From positions 62,001 to 126,000 of the forward strand of contig JAQZBQ010000009.1 in the NCBI GenBank assembly GCA_029237825.1: a stretch of DNA of 64,000 bases, read 5' to 3'. Positions within the stretch are counted from its first letter, which is position 1. Every line of letters starts with the position of its first letter. The translations under genes and the position numbers were made by a program. Source of the DNA: Bacteroidota bacterium. GTDB lineage: Bacteria > Bacteroidota > Bacteroidia > B-17B0 > Aurantibacillaceae. Below are positions 32,478 to 40,278 of the stretch, piece after piece. The notes under the pieces are model-generated. The model was given only the letters and a program-made list of their open reading frames with translations. It did not search any database and had not been told where the DNA came from.

Positions 32478-32966
32478 CTAATACTTTAAATTTGTCCAGT
32501 GAATTAATGTGCCAAGCCAATCGGTGTTGAAGTACTCGAAAAACTCGCCGCGGTTGGCAAAACCATCATTTACAGCGAGTGTATCAATTTCAGTACTGGT
32601 AAGTTCGCGGCCATCGATGTAAACAGCGGGAACATCAAATAATTCGGTTGCTGAATTGTACCAATAATGAACTTTCATGCGCTGTGTAGTTACACAAGGT
32701 TTATTTGGTATAAACTGACAGCGGCGGCTAGTACGGTTATGAATAACGGCCTGTATATTCATACCAGCGCGCCAGCGCGCGGCTTTATCCTCTCGGGCTG
32801 TGTGTATTTTTGGGCTGCACTCGCTGTAAACATCCCAATTGAATGAGTAAGCGGCTTTAATCGCTAAATCAGCAACTGCCGGTGTAAATCCTGCAATGCC
32901 TTTACTTATTTTCTCAACAAAATAGCTTGGCTTTTTATTGATTACCTGTGAAAATCCTAATATCAT
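32478..32966 (-). CDS. phage protein with ASCH/PUA-like segment (162 aa)
   Basis: 162 residues. The pattern KIHTAREDKAARWRAGMNIQ, then NRTSRRCQFIP and VTTQRMKV, is like the ASCH fold (K-I-H-T-x-R start, W-x-x-G, late Q-x-I strand), a beta-barrel that binds RNA or modified nucleotides. It sits 4 bases upstream of the PP-loop gene, so the two may act on the same nucleic acid. The fold call is by eye. Confidence 0.55.
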   Translation of the reverse strand: MILGFSQVINKKPSYFVEKISKGIAGFTPAVADLAIKAAYSFNWDVYSECSPKIHTAREDKAARWRAGMNIQAVIHNRTSRRCQFIPNKPCVTTQRMKVHYWYNSATELFDVPAVYIDGRELTSTEIDTLAVNDGFANRGEFFEYFNTDWLGTLIHWTNLKY

Positions 32967-32982
32967 TGTTGCTTTATTTTGA

Positions 32983-33240
32983 TTATGGATTACTAATAAT
33001 TTCTTTAAGTGATCTTGTTATCATTCGCTGTAAGTTAATTGCATCCTGTATGTTCATTCTTAGAATGAAATCATCGTTAAAATATACAGTTACATAATCG
33101 ATGCCGTTATTCTCTTTTGAATAGCCGCCGCACATTTCTTTTATTGGGGTTTCGACTTCTTTTAGTTGAACACTCGGATTATTAATATCCTTTTGAATAA
33201 TTACTGTGTCCTGTGGTTTCTTAGTTGATGGGTTTGTCAT
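32983..33240 (-). CDS. hypothetical protein (85 aa)
   Basis: 85 residues with a compact beta-beta-alpha end (GIDYVTVYFNDDFILRMNIQ then an amphipathic helix). No family recognised. It lies in the leftward early block, 13 bases after the small basic gene. Confidence 0.45.
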   Translation of the reverse strand: MTNPSTKKPQDTVIIQKDINNPSVQLKEVETPIKEMCGGYSKENNGIDYVTVYFNDDFILRMNIQDAINLQRMITRSLKEIISNP

Positions 33241-33252
33241 ACAATTTTGGGT

Positions 33253-33396
33253 TTAAAATTTTTTAAGTAGTTTGTGCTTTGGCCATGTTTGCCAGTGCGT
33301 TTTATCCGTAACTAAATACCGGTTAAGCACTGCATCGTATATTAACCGCAAGCGCCCGGCTTTGGCTTTTTTGTATTGTTCGCAAAAGGTCTTCAT
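33253..33396 (-). CDS. small basic protein (47 aa)
   Basis: A 47-residue protein starting MKTFCEQYKKAKAGRLRLIY, strongly basic (KHKLLKKF at the end). Its start overlaps the helicase stop (ATGA), which supports translational coupling to the replication gene. A nucleic-acid-binding helper is possible. Confidence 0.55.
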   Translation of the reverse strand: MKTFCEQYKKAKAGRLRLIYDAVLNRYLVTDKTHWQTWPKHKLLKKF

Positions 33397-34706
33397 AATG
33401 TTGCTGCTACTTGGTTACTATCTGCATTCTGCGCGTTTATTTCGGCGGTTTCTTTTTCGTACACCGTCCAACCCCAGGTAATTTTGCCTTCTATCATTTT
33501 CTGCTTTTTATGAAAACCAGCTTTTGTTAGTGCTTCGCCCAATTTTTTAGCGCTTAACCTTAACTTGCTTTGCAGTTCGAGTTTTGATAAAATAATTGAG
33601 GTTGGTAAAAATTTGAGCCCGGTAACGCTGCCTGCGGGTGCAGAGGTGCTGAAATAGTATTGTAACAACTCCTCTTCCTGGCTTAACATTGCAAATTCAC
33701 TATTGCGCGCGTTCAGTTCGTCTATCTCTGCATCTTCAAACCAATAACGGAAACGCTGTTTAAATAAATGGTAAGCCTGCGCCCATACCAATTCCATATT
33801 TAAAGCCTGCGCCGCTTTTATATCGATGCTTTCAACCTCGAAAGGAAGAAAACGGCGGCTACCGGTTGGGTCATTTAAAAACTCATTACCGTTAACCGAT
33901 CCTGCAAAGTTTGCCGTGTGCGGGTATTCGGTAATAATAGGATCATAGGGCCTGCGATACTTTACGCTGTTAATGGTGATCAGGTTTTTCAATTCGTTTT
34001 CATCCTTTTTATGCAGCTGCTTTAACTGATCATCAATATTGATAATAAAGTATTCAGCTATCAGGGTTAAGCAATCTTTACTTTCAAGATTTAGTTTTCC
34101 GGTGTACAGGTAACTGGTTAATGTTTTCGGACAAAGGTTTTCGATCCAGGTTGTTTTAAATTTTCCCTGCCCACCGGTTAATACAAGCATGGTGTGGTTT
34201 GCGCATTTTTCATCAATGAAAACATTTGCAACACAAGCAATAAGCCACTTTTTTAAATACGTTTGCCAGTGATCAGCGTTTTTACATTTAACGGTGGCGC
34301 ACAGTTCGGCGATGTGATCTGTTACCTCATCCCACGGAAAAATATTTTTAAAATAGTCCTTAATTGGATTTATCGCCGGGGAAAACGAAGAGCAAAGTAT
34401 ATCCATTAAGCCATCCTTTGAAATAATTAATCCTGCGCCATCCAACGCACGTTTCATACTTAGGAGGGTGTATTTATCCATTGGTAAATAAGCGGCATCC
34501 TTAACGCCTTTTTGTCTGTATTCGGGCTTTTGCTTTATGGTGTTGTAGCGAAAATCATAAACGGCGTTAAGCCATTTTTCTACATCCTGGCTTTTGCTTC
34601 GCCTGCCTGTATCATCCGGGCGTGTATCAGGATTATCTAACAGTTCGCCGTTGGTGCTGAAATTATCAGGATTATTGGTTTCTTTTTTAGTTTTAGTTTT
34701 CGCCAT
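33393..34706 (-). CDS. VirE/VapE-type replication helicase (P-loop)
   Basis: 437 residues. Walker A GGQGKFKTT at 178-186 and a Walker B-type strand EYFIINIDDQL near 226, followed by NSVKYRRPYDPIITEYPHTA and NEFLNDPTGSRRFLPFE, define the virulence-associated E family, found in phages and islands as a replicative helicase, often fused to a primase. The N-terminus lacks a primase, so this is the helicase half only. It probably unwinds the element's origin. The C-terminal 90 residues look like a winged helix. Confidence 0.85.
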   Translation of the reverse strand: MAKTKTKKETNNPDNFSTNGELLDNPDTRPDDTGRRSKSQDVEKWLNAVYDFRYNTIKQKPEYRQKGVKDAAYLPMDKYTLLSMKRALDGAGLIISKDGLMDILCSSFSPAINPIKDYFKNIFPWDEVTDHIAELCATVKCKNADHWQTYLKKWLIACVANVFIDEKCANHTMLVLTGGQGKFKTTWIENLCPKTLTSYLYTGKLNLESKDCLTLIAEYFIINIDDQLKQLHKKDENELKNLITINSVKYRRPYDPIITEYPHTANFAGSVNGNEFLNDPTGSRRFLPFEVESIDIKAAQALNMELVWAQAYHLFKQRFRYWFEDAEIDELNARNSEFAMLSQEEELLQYYFSTSAPAGSVTGLKFLPTSIILSKLELQSKLRLSAKKLGEALTKAGFHKKQKMIEGKITWGWTVYEKETAEINAQNADSNQVAATL

Positions 34707-35172
34707 GTGAGTTCGATGTTCTTTTTATTAAATCATTATATGGTAGTATCTCTAATCTTTCTTGCGGTGTAGAATGGGGTTTAATTTCAAATGGTGTTTG
34801 CCGCCAGTTTTCATTAAATGCCTGCTGTACTAACTTTATCAATGCCGCTGTTTTCATTCGCATATAATAAGGCAGATTGCTAATACCATGAATTAAGCAT
34901 ACACCCTCCAGTTTAAATTTTTCATCTGCCAGGATCGCATTTTCTTTTTGTTGCTGTTGGATTAATATATCGGTGTTGTCTTTAAATTCGTAGAAGCTTT
35001 CGAGTATGTGAGCAAAAATTTTTATTTGTTGCTCTTTAAAAAAAGCCACTTTTGCGTTTGCTTTCGGGTTTTGGCGGTAATAATCCAAATCATTCTTTAA
35101 CGAATCGATCTGCTTTTGCATATCACTTAAGCTATCGTTTAGCTTCCTGCTTTCGTTTGAGTAGTTGAGCAT
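34693..35172 (-). CDS. coiled-coil protein upstream of the helicase (159 aa)
   Basis: 159 residues. Residues 5-85 form a coiled coil (LNDSLSDMQKQIDSLKNDLD), then a helical end. It overlaps the helicase start by 14 bases. It may be a helicase loader or partner; no family recognised. Confidence 0.5.
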   Translation of the reverse strand: MLNYSNESRKLNDSLSDMQKQIDSLKNDLDYYRQNPKANAKVAFFKEQQIKIFAHILESFYEFKDNTDILIQQQQKENAILADEKFKLEGVCLIHGISNLPYYMRMKTAALIKLVQQAFNENWRQTPFEIKPHSTPQERLEILPYNDLIKRTSNSHGEN

Positions 35173-35174
35173 TG

Positions 35175-35357
35175 TTACTTAAGTAAATACCATTTTTCAT
35201 TACTAAAACCATTTTCAAAACTCTTAGGTGTGTATTTGCAATACATTGCAGTAAGCGGCTCTTTATAATCATCTACAAGGTGCTTTCTATATGCTTTCAT
35301 TTCCTTAATTGTTTTGTGAACAGTTGGAAAACAATTATCAATTACTAAAAAAAACAT
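35175..35357 (-). CDS. hypothetical small protein (60 aa)
   Basis: 60 residues, basic, no span (KEMKAYRKHLVDDYKEPLTA). It fits tightly between neighbours with 2-base gaps on both sides, which is the best support for it being real. Confidence 0.45.
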   Translation of the reverse strand: MFFLVIDNCFPTVHKTIKEMKAYRKHLVDDYKEPLTAMYCKYTPKSFENGFSNEKWYLLK

Positions 35358-35359
35358 GT

Positions 35360-35674
35360 TTATAGATTATATTTTTGTTTGATTATTTCAGCTTCATTGA
35401 TTAAAGCATCCAGTATGTAAACCTGTGTTTGATAGCTGGCATTTGTGGGATCAGGAAGCACGGCATGCAGCAACTCTTTATTTTTTGTGATCAAAACAGC
35501 CAGCTGCCCGATGCTGAATTTTGCACCTTTGCGTAGAACCATTGCAAACGCATCGTTAACCTTAATCATCGCAGCTTTACGCCACGGGAGTTTGTACCAG
35601 TTGCTTTTATAGGATAAAACAATTTTGTGATTTACCCAGTTGATAGATTTGGCTTTAAACTCCAACTCATTCAT
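35360..35674 (-). CDS. hypothetical protein (104 aa)
   Basis: 104 residues. It begins with a beta region (SINWVNHKIVLSYKSNWYKL) and ends helical. No family recognised. The start overlaps the preceding stop by 4 bases. Confidence 0.5.
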   Translation of the reverse strand: MNELEFKAKSINWVNHKIVLSYKSNWYKLPWRKAAMIKVNDAFAMVLRKGAKFSIGQLAVLITKNKELLHAVLPDPTNASYQTQVYILDALINEAEIIKQKYNL

Positions 35675-35874
35675 GTTTTTTGATTAAGCGTGTTAAGGGT
35701 TTGAAGTAGTGCTTTTTGCGCGGCCTCTATATCCTCCGGATAAAGGCCAATAAGCGCGGCTTTTATTTTTTCAATGGGATCGGCATTGCTGTGTTCTAAA
35801 ATGTGCAGTGCGGCTTTAATGCTATTGGAGCGATGGCCGGGCGGGCGCGTCTCCTGATCGGTTTGGTTTACCAT
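35671..35874 (-). CDS. hypothetical small protein (67 aa)
   Basis: 67 residues, helical (SNSIKAALHILEHSNADPIE). With this start it overlaps the previous gene by 53 bases, which is long for this operon, but no later ATG exists in frame. Part of the early block. Confidence 0.45.
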   Translation of the reverse strand: MVNQTDQETRPPGHRSNSIKAALHILEHSNADPIEKIKAALIGLYPEDIEAAQKALLQTLNTLNQKT

Positions 35875-36064
35875 GTGTAAGGTTTAATTGAGTTTCTTTA
35901 ATGAGTGCATCAATGCGGGGAACGCTATCTGCATAGTATTTTTTTAGCGTTTCATCATTAGTCATATTTTTACAGCGCTGGTATTTTTCCTTAAGCAGTT
36001 TAAGGCCGTGCAATATCATTGCCTGATCTTCGCAGTAGTCTTGTATTTTCTCTTTGTTATTCAT
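35822..36064 (-). CDS. hypothetical small helical protein (80 aa)
   Basis: 80 residues, helical (KIQDYCEDQAMILHGLKLLK). Starts with an ATGA overlap at the stop of the HTH gene. No family recognised. Confidence 0.45.
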   Translation of the reverse strand: MNNKEKIQDYCEDQAMILHGLKLLKEKYQRCKNMTNDETLKKYYADSVPRIDALIKETQLNLTHGKPNRSGDAPARPSLQ

Positions 36065-36270
36065 GCCGTGCGGTATAAGTCGTTAATGTCTAAGCCTGTT
36101 TTTTCTGCAAATTTTTCCTTAATTAGCTTTGGTGGCTCTTTAGATAGGTGGCGGTAAAATGTGCTATCATCAATGCCGCATTCGTTACAGATTGTTTCTT
36201 TAAACTTTGTGCGGGCTACTGATGTTAAACGGTTGTACCATAGTTTTAATGCGGTAAGTGTGTTACTCAT
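36061..36270 (-). CDS. small HTH protein (69 aa)
   Basis: 69 residues from the ATG at 36270; the longer frame to 36315 starts with a non-protein-like segment. ICNECGIDDSTFYRHLSKEP is a helix-turn-helix pattern (recognition helix around DSTFYRHL), similar to the Cro-like gene at 37028. Probable early regulator. Confidence 0.5.
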   Translation of the reverse strand: MSNTLTALKLWYNRLTSVARTKFKETICNECGIDDSTFYRHLSKEPPKLIKEKFAEKTGLDINDLYRTA

Positions 36271-36322
36271 AAAAAAGGTATAATTAAACCCGGCAGGCAA
36301 GAACCCGCCGGGCAAGGGTTAA

Positions 36323-36835
36323 TTAACTTAGGTTAAGCAGTAAGGAAAGCGGGCTATTTTTGAGATTTGGTTTCGCGTTGTAAATCAACTTTTCAGCTAC
36401 ATCTAGTGCGAACCCATCTGTACAAGCGCCGGTTAGGATAAATTTTTTTTCCGTTGGGTTTTTAATGCCAATCGTTACGTCTATACCGGCTTTTTTGCAC
36501 GCCAAAACAAGCGCATCAGCGTCTTTTAAAAGGTTTTCATGAAGCTTCGTTTGCTGTGTCGGTTCAACTTTTTCTCTTAAACACTCTTTGGTAAAGGTTT
36601 CCTCTAAATCATCTGAGGTTGAAATCTCAGCCATTTTTATAAGGGAACGCAGGTTGTTTAGCGAGCCATGGCCACTGCCACCGTGTGATTCTATTACATC
36701 TAAAGTTGCTAAAGCGTGTTGCTTTATCATGTTTTTATCAAAGGATGTTTTTTGATTTTCCGGTAAATGGCTTGTAGCCGCTTTAACGTGTGCGCCAATT
36801 ATTTCGGCTGCTTTGTGTGTGATTGTGTTTTTCAT
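36323..36835 (-). CDS. hypothetical protein (170 aa)
   Basis: 170 residues from the ATG at 36835 (MKNTITHKAAEIIGAHVKAA). Helical first part, with LVLACKKAGIDVTIGIKNPT as an alpha/beta piece near the end. No span and no recognised family. It is followed closely by the HTH gene. Confidence 0.5.
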   Translation of the reverse strand: MKNTITHKAAEIIGAHVKAATSHLPENQKTSFDKNMIKQHALATLDVIESHGGSGHGSLNNLRSLIKMAEISTSDDLEETFTKECLREKVEPTQQTKLHENLLKDADALVLACKKAGIDVTIGIKNPTEKKFILTGACTDGFALDVAEKLIYNAKPNLKNSPLSLLLNLS

Positions 36836-36857
36836 GTTTATATAGGGGTTTTGGGGT

Positions 36858-37025
36858 TTAATGATTTGGGTAAATATTATCATCCTGTTCGCGCTCTGCT
36901 TTTTCTGCCTCATCAAGTGTTTTAAATAAAAAGCGCGCTGTTACATAAATAGCTATAGCCGCGCCCCCAAAAGCCAAAAGGGCGCGCCAATTATCGGTGA
37001 TGAATTGAAAGTTTGTGAACACCAT
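36858..37025 (-). CDS. single-span small membrane protein (55 aa)
   Basis: A 55-residue protein starting MVFTNFQFITDNWRALLAFG, with one span and an acidic tail ending YPNH. It begins 2 bases downstream of the Cro-like gene's stop. Early expression of a membrane peptide is unusual and may mean a role in host takeover or exclusion; role unknown. Confidence 0.6.
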   Translation of the reverse strand: MVFTNFQFITDNWRALLAFGGAAIAIYVTARFLFKTLDEAEKAEREQDDNIYPNH

Positions 37026-37027
37026 GG

Positions 37028-37258
37028 TTATTTTTTAGTTTCCGGGTTTATGTTTAGGATTTCGCAGATGATTAAAACATCCCTTTGCTTAGGAACAAAG
37101 CCGCTTGCTTTCCAGCGGTAAAAAGTGTTTAAAGAGATTTCGCACTTATCAAGGATGATGGCGATTTTTGCGTTTACCTCTCCTTTTTTGCAGTTATTAA
37201 AAGCAGCTTGCAACCAGTTTTCACGTTTTTTGGCTTTTGGCTTAATAGTTTGGCTCAT
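37028..37258 (-). CDS. Cro-like HTH regulator
   Basis: 76 residues with a helix-turn-helix (AKIAIILDKCEISLNTFYRW then FVPKQRDVLIICEIL). It is the first gene of the leftward early operon and faces the CI-like gene across about 110 bases holding paired palindromes, the arrangement of a lytic-lysogenic switch. It probably represses the CI-like gene or tunes the early operon. Confidence 0.65.
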   Translation of the reverse strand: MSQTIKPKAKKRENWLQAAFNNCKKGEVNAKIAIILDKCEISLNTFYRWKASGFVPKQRDVLIICEILNINPETKK

Positions 37259-37307
37259 AATTTATTCTTTAAATGAGAAAAAAGTATTAATTTGATAATG
37301 CAATTGT

Positions 37308-37342
37308 CGGAATTATCCGTTACACTTTATCGGAAAAATCCG
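37308..37342. promoter_or_regulatory. paired operators of the CI/Cro switch
   Basis: Two related palindromes: CGGAATTATCCG at 37308-37319 and CGGAAAAATCCG at 37331-37342, 23 bases centre to centre. The whole block is also an inverted repeat (outer arms TTGTCGGA / TCCGACAA). They sit between the divergent HTH genes and are likely the repressor binding sites. Confidence 0.6.
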
Positions 37343-37368
37343 ACAAGTTATTAACAGTGCGCTGTTTT

Positions 37369-37773
37369 ATGGCTTCAATTTCATATAAAATAAACGAGTT
37401 AAGAGAGGCTAAAAAGCTTACTAAGACAGCGTTTGCAGAACTTATAGGGGTAAATCGCGACACTGTTTATAATTTGTCGGATGAAAGCATCAAAGTTTCG
37501 ACCTTATTAAAAATATCGGAAAAACTCGACGTTCCTGTTTCGTTCTTTTTTTCGAGCGCTGAGGCTACGAAAACGAAGAATTTTGCCAACGAACCCGAAG
37601 TAAAATACGGTGATGGGGATTGTGCAGAATTGCGCCATACAGTTGCCATTTTAAGAGAACAAAATTTGAATAATCAGGAAACCATAAAGGCACTGAATCA
37701 CGCTATTAATACATTAAACCAACAATTGGAAAAACAAATTCCTTTACCCACAACAAAAAAGACAAAAGCTTAA
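37369..37773 (+). CDS. CI-like XRE repressor with coiled coil
   Basis: 134 residues from the ATG at 37369 (the frame starts 12 bases earlier). Residues 5-60 are an XRE helix-turn-helix (NELREAKKLTKTAFAELIGV, RDTVYNLSDESIKVSTLLKI), then a linker and a C-terminal coiled coil (LNNQETIKALNHAINTLNQQ) that could dimerise it. It has no LexA-type autocleavage domain, so induction must differ from lambda. It faces the Cro-like gene and should hold the lytic genes silent. Confidence 0.75.
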   Translation: MASISYKINELREAKKLTKTAFAELIGVNRDTVYNLSDESIKVSTLLKISEKLDVPVSFFFSSAEATKTKNFANEPEVKYGDGDCAELRHTVAILREQNLNNQETIKALNHAINTLNQQLEKQIPLPTTKKTKA

Positions 37774-37783
37774 GCTTTCTTTT

Positions 37784-37972
37784 ATGAAATGTAATATGGA
37801 CTGCTATTTAATGAAACTAGCGCAACAAACATCAAAGAACCAGGCACAAACGATACAGGCACAGCAAAAGGTAATTGATTTACTCACATTAATAATAAAA
37901 AGAAGTAGCATAGACATGACGCACAGTGCAGAGGCACTGAAAACATTAACAAAAAACATCGGTTTAAACTGA
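37784..37972 (+). CDS. hypothetical small protein downstream of the repressor (62 aa)
   Basis: 62 residues with helical character (KVIDLLTLIIKRSSIDMTHS). It lies 10 bases after the repressor gene in the same direction and is likely co-transcribed in the lysogen. Its stop codon lies inside the first right arm-site copy. Confidence 0.5.
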   Translation: MKCNMDCYLMKLAQQTSKNQAQTIQAQQKVIDLLTLIIKRSSIDMTHSAEALKTLTKNIGLN

Positions 37973-37992
37973 TACCAAAACTGATACCAAAA
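37969..37992 (+). repeat. putative right integrase arm sites
   Basis: Two tandem exact copies of the 12-mer CTGATACCAAAA. The TGATACC core is shared with the left-end repeats at 17013-17031, supporting a role as integrase arm sites at the right end. Confidence 0.45.
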
Positions 37993-38083
37993 CCGCTAAT
38001 CGGTTGAATTATCAAGACGTTCACTGAAATAAGAAGACCTTAATAATCAAGGCTTTAACACAATAATAAATGGGATAGGTGTT

Positions 38084-38098
38084 TCACTCTCCCGCTAC
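38084..38098 (+). repeat. attR core, 15-bp direct repeat
   Basis: TCACTCTCCCGCTAC, identical to 16945-16959. This is the displaced original 3' end of tRNA-fMet. Excision between the two copies would restore one tRNA and release a 21,139-bp circle. Confidence 0.85.
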
Positions 38099-38106
38099 CA
38101 AAGGAG

Positions 38107-38137
38107 ACAGCCATGAATTATTTTCATGGCTGTTTTC
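38107..38137 (+). terminator. displaced host terminator of tRNA-fMet
   Basis: Perfect stem ACAGCCATGAA / TTCATGGCTGT with a five-base loop, followed by T residues, 8 bases after attR. It was probably the original tRNA terminator before insertion. Confidence 0.65.
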
Positions 38138-38202
38138 GTTTCCACCCTCTGCAAGCCTTTGCAAATGGGGAATCAAGCTAAAAACAGTGTTTACTTTTTT
38201 GG

Positions 38203-39540
38203 TTAGCGAGATTTATCCAGTTTTTCCGAAATGTCATTAATTTTTATCTCTATTTCAGTTTTAAACTCTTGATACAGTTCCAAATCTAAATCATCAAATG
38301 CATATTTACGTTGCAACTTTTTTAAGTCATTTACTAGTCTTTCATGCTCTTTTTCTAACATTGGTTGTTCACTTTGTTTTTCATTCTCCAAGCATTCGTA
38401 GGTCAGTTTTAATTGGTTTAAAAAAGGGGTAAGGTATATTGAAGGTAATTCGTAGCATTTAAGAAAATCAGTGAATATTTGATGAGCACCTATTCCTTTT
38501 GAGCTCTTAGTTGTTTCGGCATTAATTGTTTTGTCCTTGCACTTCTGGCATTTATAGTAGTGTAAATTTTTTTTGTTAACTTCATATCCGGTCATTTTGC
38601 CTCCACATTCATCACAAAGAATAAATCCCATTAAAGGACGATCTGAATTTGATAATTCATTTTTATATCCATATCGATTGGATCTTAATAGATTTTGTAC
38701 ACTGAAAAATTCTTTGTCACTTACTATAGGCTCCCAATTTCCTTTTACTATTTTATCTCCCAATAGCGAGTTCACATTCACCCCGCAGTAAAACGGGTTA
38801 CGCCACATTTTACTCAGTTGTTGTTTGGTGACTTTTAAGCCAATTTTATCTAGATTAATTACTATTAAATTATCAGATACACCTTTTAATTTGTATTCCC
38901 ATGCTTTTCTTACCAATGGTGCATCAGGACTTTTTTCAATTCTTTGAGTGGGACTGTAAAAGCGATGATCCTTTACTCTTGGACCATAATGAACATATCC
39001 TACGGGTGTCCTTCCCAACGCATGACCATTCTCTAACATCTTAACCATACCAGGAATAGTTATCTTTAATCTATCTAAATTATCTCTTCTGGATTGAATC
39101 AGGCCTGTATAGATTTCAAGTTTACCTTCTTCGGTCATCGTATTTTTAGCTGATGATACTTCAATGATATGTACTCCTAGTTTCTCGACAAGCTCATGAG
39201 CTAATGTAATACCTCCGCCACCACTTCGTGAAAATCGTGAAATTGTATTTATGAGTATTGCAAATGGTTTTTTCCTTGCGCTTCGCACCTCATTAATCAA
39301 TTTCATAAACTCTTTTCTAGTGAAGTCACCACTAGCACTCTCATATGTTGACCCGAATGTCATTCCTAAAGTATATCCATTTTCATGCGCATATTTGTGT
39401 GCAGCGTCTTTTTGACTTTCAAGACTTCTGTTTAATTCCTGGTCTTTACTTGAAACTCTAGTGTATAGCCACAAAACTGGATTGAAAACCTCAACCTTTT
39501 TTACTTTCTTCGTAAACGATGCAAATTTATTTAAATTCAT
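38203..39540 (-). CDS. large serine recombinase (resolvase/invertase type)
   Basis: 445 residues. The N-terminal resolvase domain has LYTRVSSKDQ with the catalytic Ser30, and a later NTISRFSRSGGGG segment. Next are the Recombinase domain (GRTPVGYVHYGP, LSKMWRNPFYCGVN) and a zinc ribbon (CDECGGKMTGY, YKCQKCKD), then a coiled coil. It is a site-specific recombinase of a second element directly next to the prophage's attR. Its target sites cannot be located by eye. No transposase partner is visible. Confidence 0.85.
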   Translation of the reverse strand: MNLNKFASFTKKVKKVEVFNPVLWLYTRVSSKDQELNRSLESQKDAAHKYAHENGYTLGMTFGSTYESASGDFTRKEFMKLINEVRSARKKPFAILINTISRFSRSGGGGITLAHELVEKLGVHIIEVSSAKNTMTEEGKLEIYTGLIQSRRDNLDRLKITIPGMVKMLENGHALGRTPVGYVHYGPRVKDHRFYSPTQRIEKSPDAPLVRKAWEYKLKGVSDNLIVINLDKIGLKVTKQQLSKMWRNPFYCGVNVNSLLGDKIVKGNWEPIVSDKEFFSVQNLLRSNRYGYKNELSNSDRPLMGFILCDECGGKMTGYEVNKKNLHYYKCQKCKDKTINAETTKSSKGIGAHQIFTDFLKCYELPSIYLTPFLNQLKLTYECLENEKQSEQPMLEKEHERLVNDLKKLQRKYAFDDLDLELYQEFKTEIEIKINDISEKLDKSR

Positions 39541-39557
39541 ACAGGATATTTTTTTAT

Positions 39558-39893
39558 TTATTTAACATTTGATTCTTCTTCAATTACTAAAAAGCATTTT
39601 TCATTTTTATAGATATTAAAACTTAAGATTGACAGCTGATATAATGATTCTATGATTTCAGAAGCTTGTTTATCAGGAACTTCATTAAAACCATCGCAAG
39701 AACGAAGTTGTTCAACTGAAATTTTCCTTACTAATCCAAATTGATCCCAATTTTCGATGCTATTCAAATCAGTTTTTTTTTCTTTGGAAATTTTCTGTTT
39801 CAGTGAAAAAGAACCCATATAACAAAAAAGCAATAATAAAATAGCTAAAATGTCGTCTTTATACTTATTTGCACAATCATAAGATGTATTCAT
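39558..39893 (-). CDS. hypothetical protein upstream of the serine recombinase (111 aa)
   Basis: 111 residues. The N-terminal half has one weak hydrophobic helix (DILAILLLLFCYMGSFSL). The middle (NWDQFGLVRKISVEQLRSCD) and the end look alpha/beta. No family is recognised. It lies 17 bases upstream of the recombinase gene in the same direction and is probably co-transcribed with it. Confidence 0.5.
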   Translation of the reverse strand: MNTSYDCANKYKDDILAILLLLFCYMGSFSLKQKISKEKKTDLNSIENWDQFGLVRKISVEQLRSCDGFNEVPDKQASEIIESLYQLSILSFNIYKNEKCFLVIEEESNVK

Positions 39894-40003
39894 ATTTTTC
39901 TGAGTTTAATATAAAGAAATAAACCTTTTTTATAGGCCTTTAATACCAAGGCTTCCAGAGCTACTAACTCTTTATAAAAACAAAGGTAAGAAATTTACCA
40001 CAA

Positions 40004-40023
40004 AGTAACCTTAAATGGTTACT
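40004..40023. promoter_or_regulatory. palindrome upstream of the XRE gene, candidate operator
   Basis: AGTAACC-ttaaat-GGTTACT, seven-base perfect arms. It lies 39 bases before the ATG at 40063 and just upstream of a TAACTTTG -7-like box, where an autoregulating XRE protein would bind. Confidence 0.5.
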
Positions 40024-40062
40024 ATTTTTTAAATAAATTGTTAACTTTGTGCTGACAACTAT

Positions 40063-40278
40063 ATGGAAAAGAAAACTTTCACAAAAAAGCTAGGCAATCA
40101 CATTGTTATGCTTAGAGAAGAAAAAAAAATAACCCAGGTAGAATTGGCTAAACTATGCAAAAAGCCAAAGCAAAATATTAATCGATTGGAGGCAGGAAGC
40201 ATAAATCCAACAGCTTTCCTTTTGTATGAAATTTCAAATGCCTTAGAAATTCCTCTTACAGAAATGTTGGCATTTTGA
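40063..40278 (+). CDS. XRE-family HTH regulator (71 aa)
   Basis: 71 residues, a single XRE helix-turn-helix (LREEKKITQVELAKLCKKPK, NINRLEAGSINPTAFLLYEI). It is divergent from the recombinase unit and has a palindrome in its promoter region. A likely regulator of the second element. Confidence 0.75.
   Translation: MEKKTFTKKLGNHIVMLREEKKITQVELAKLCKKPKQNINRLEAGSINPTAFLLYEISNALEIPLTEMLAF

Noticed and set aside
36836-36916. N-terminal extension of the gene at 36323-36835
   Set aside because: The longer frame overlaps the small membrane-protein gene at 36858-37025 and its extra residues are not protein-like.
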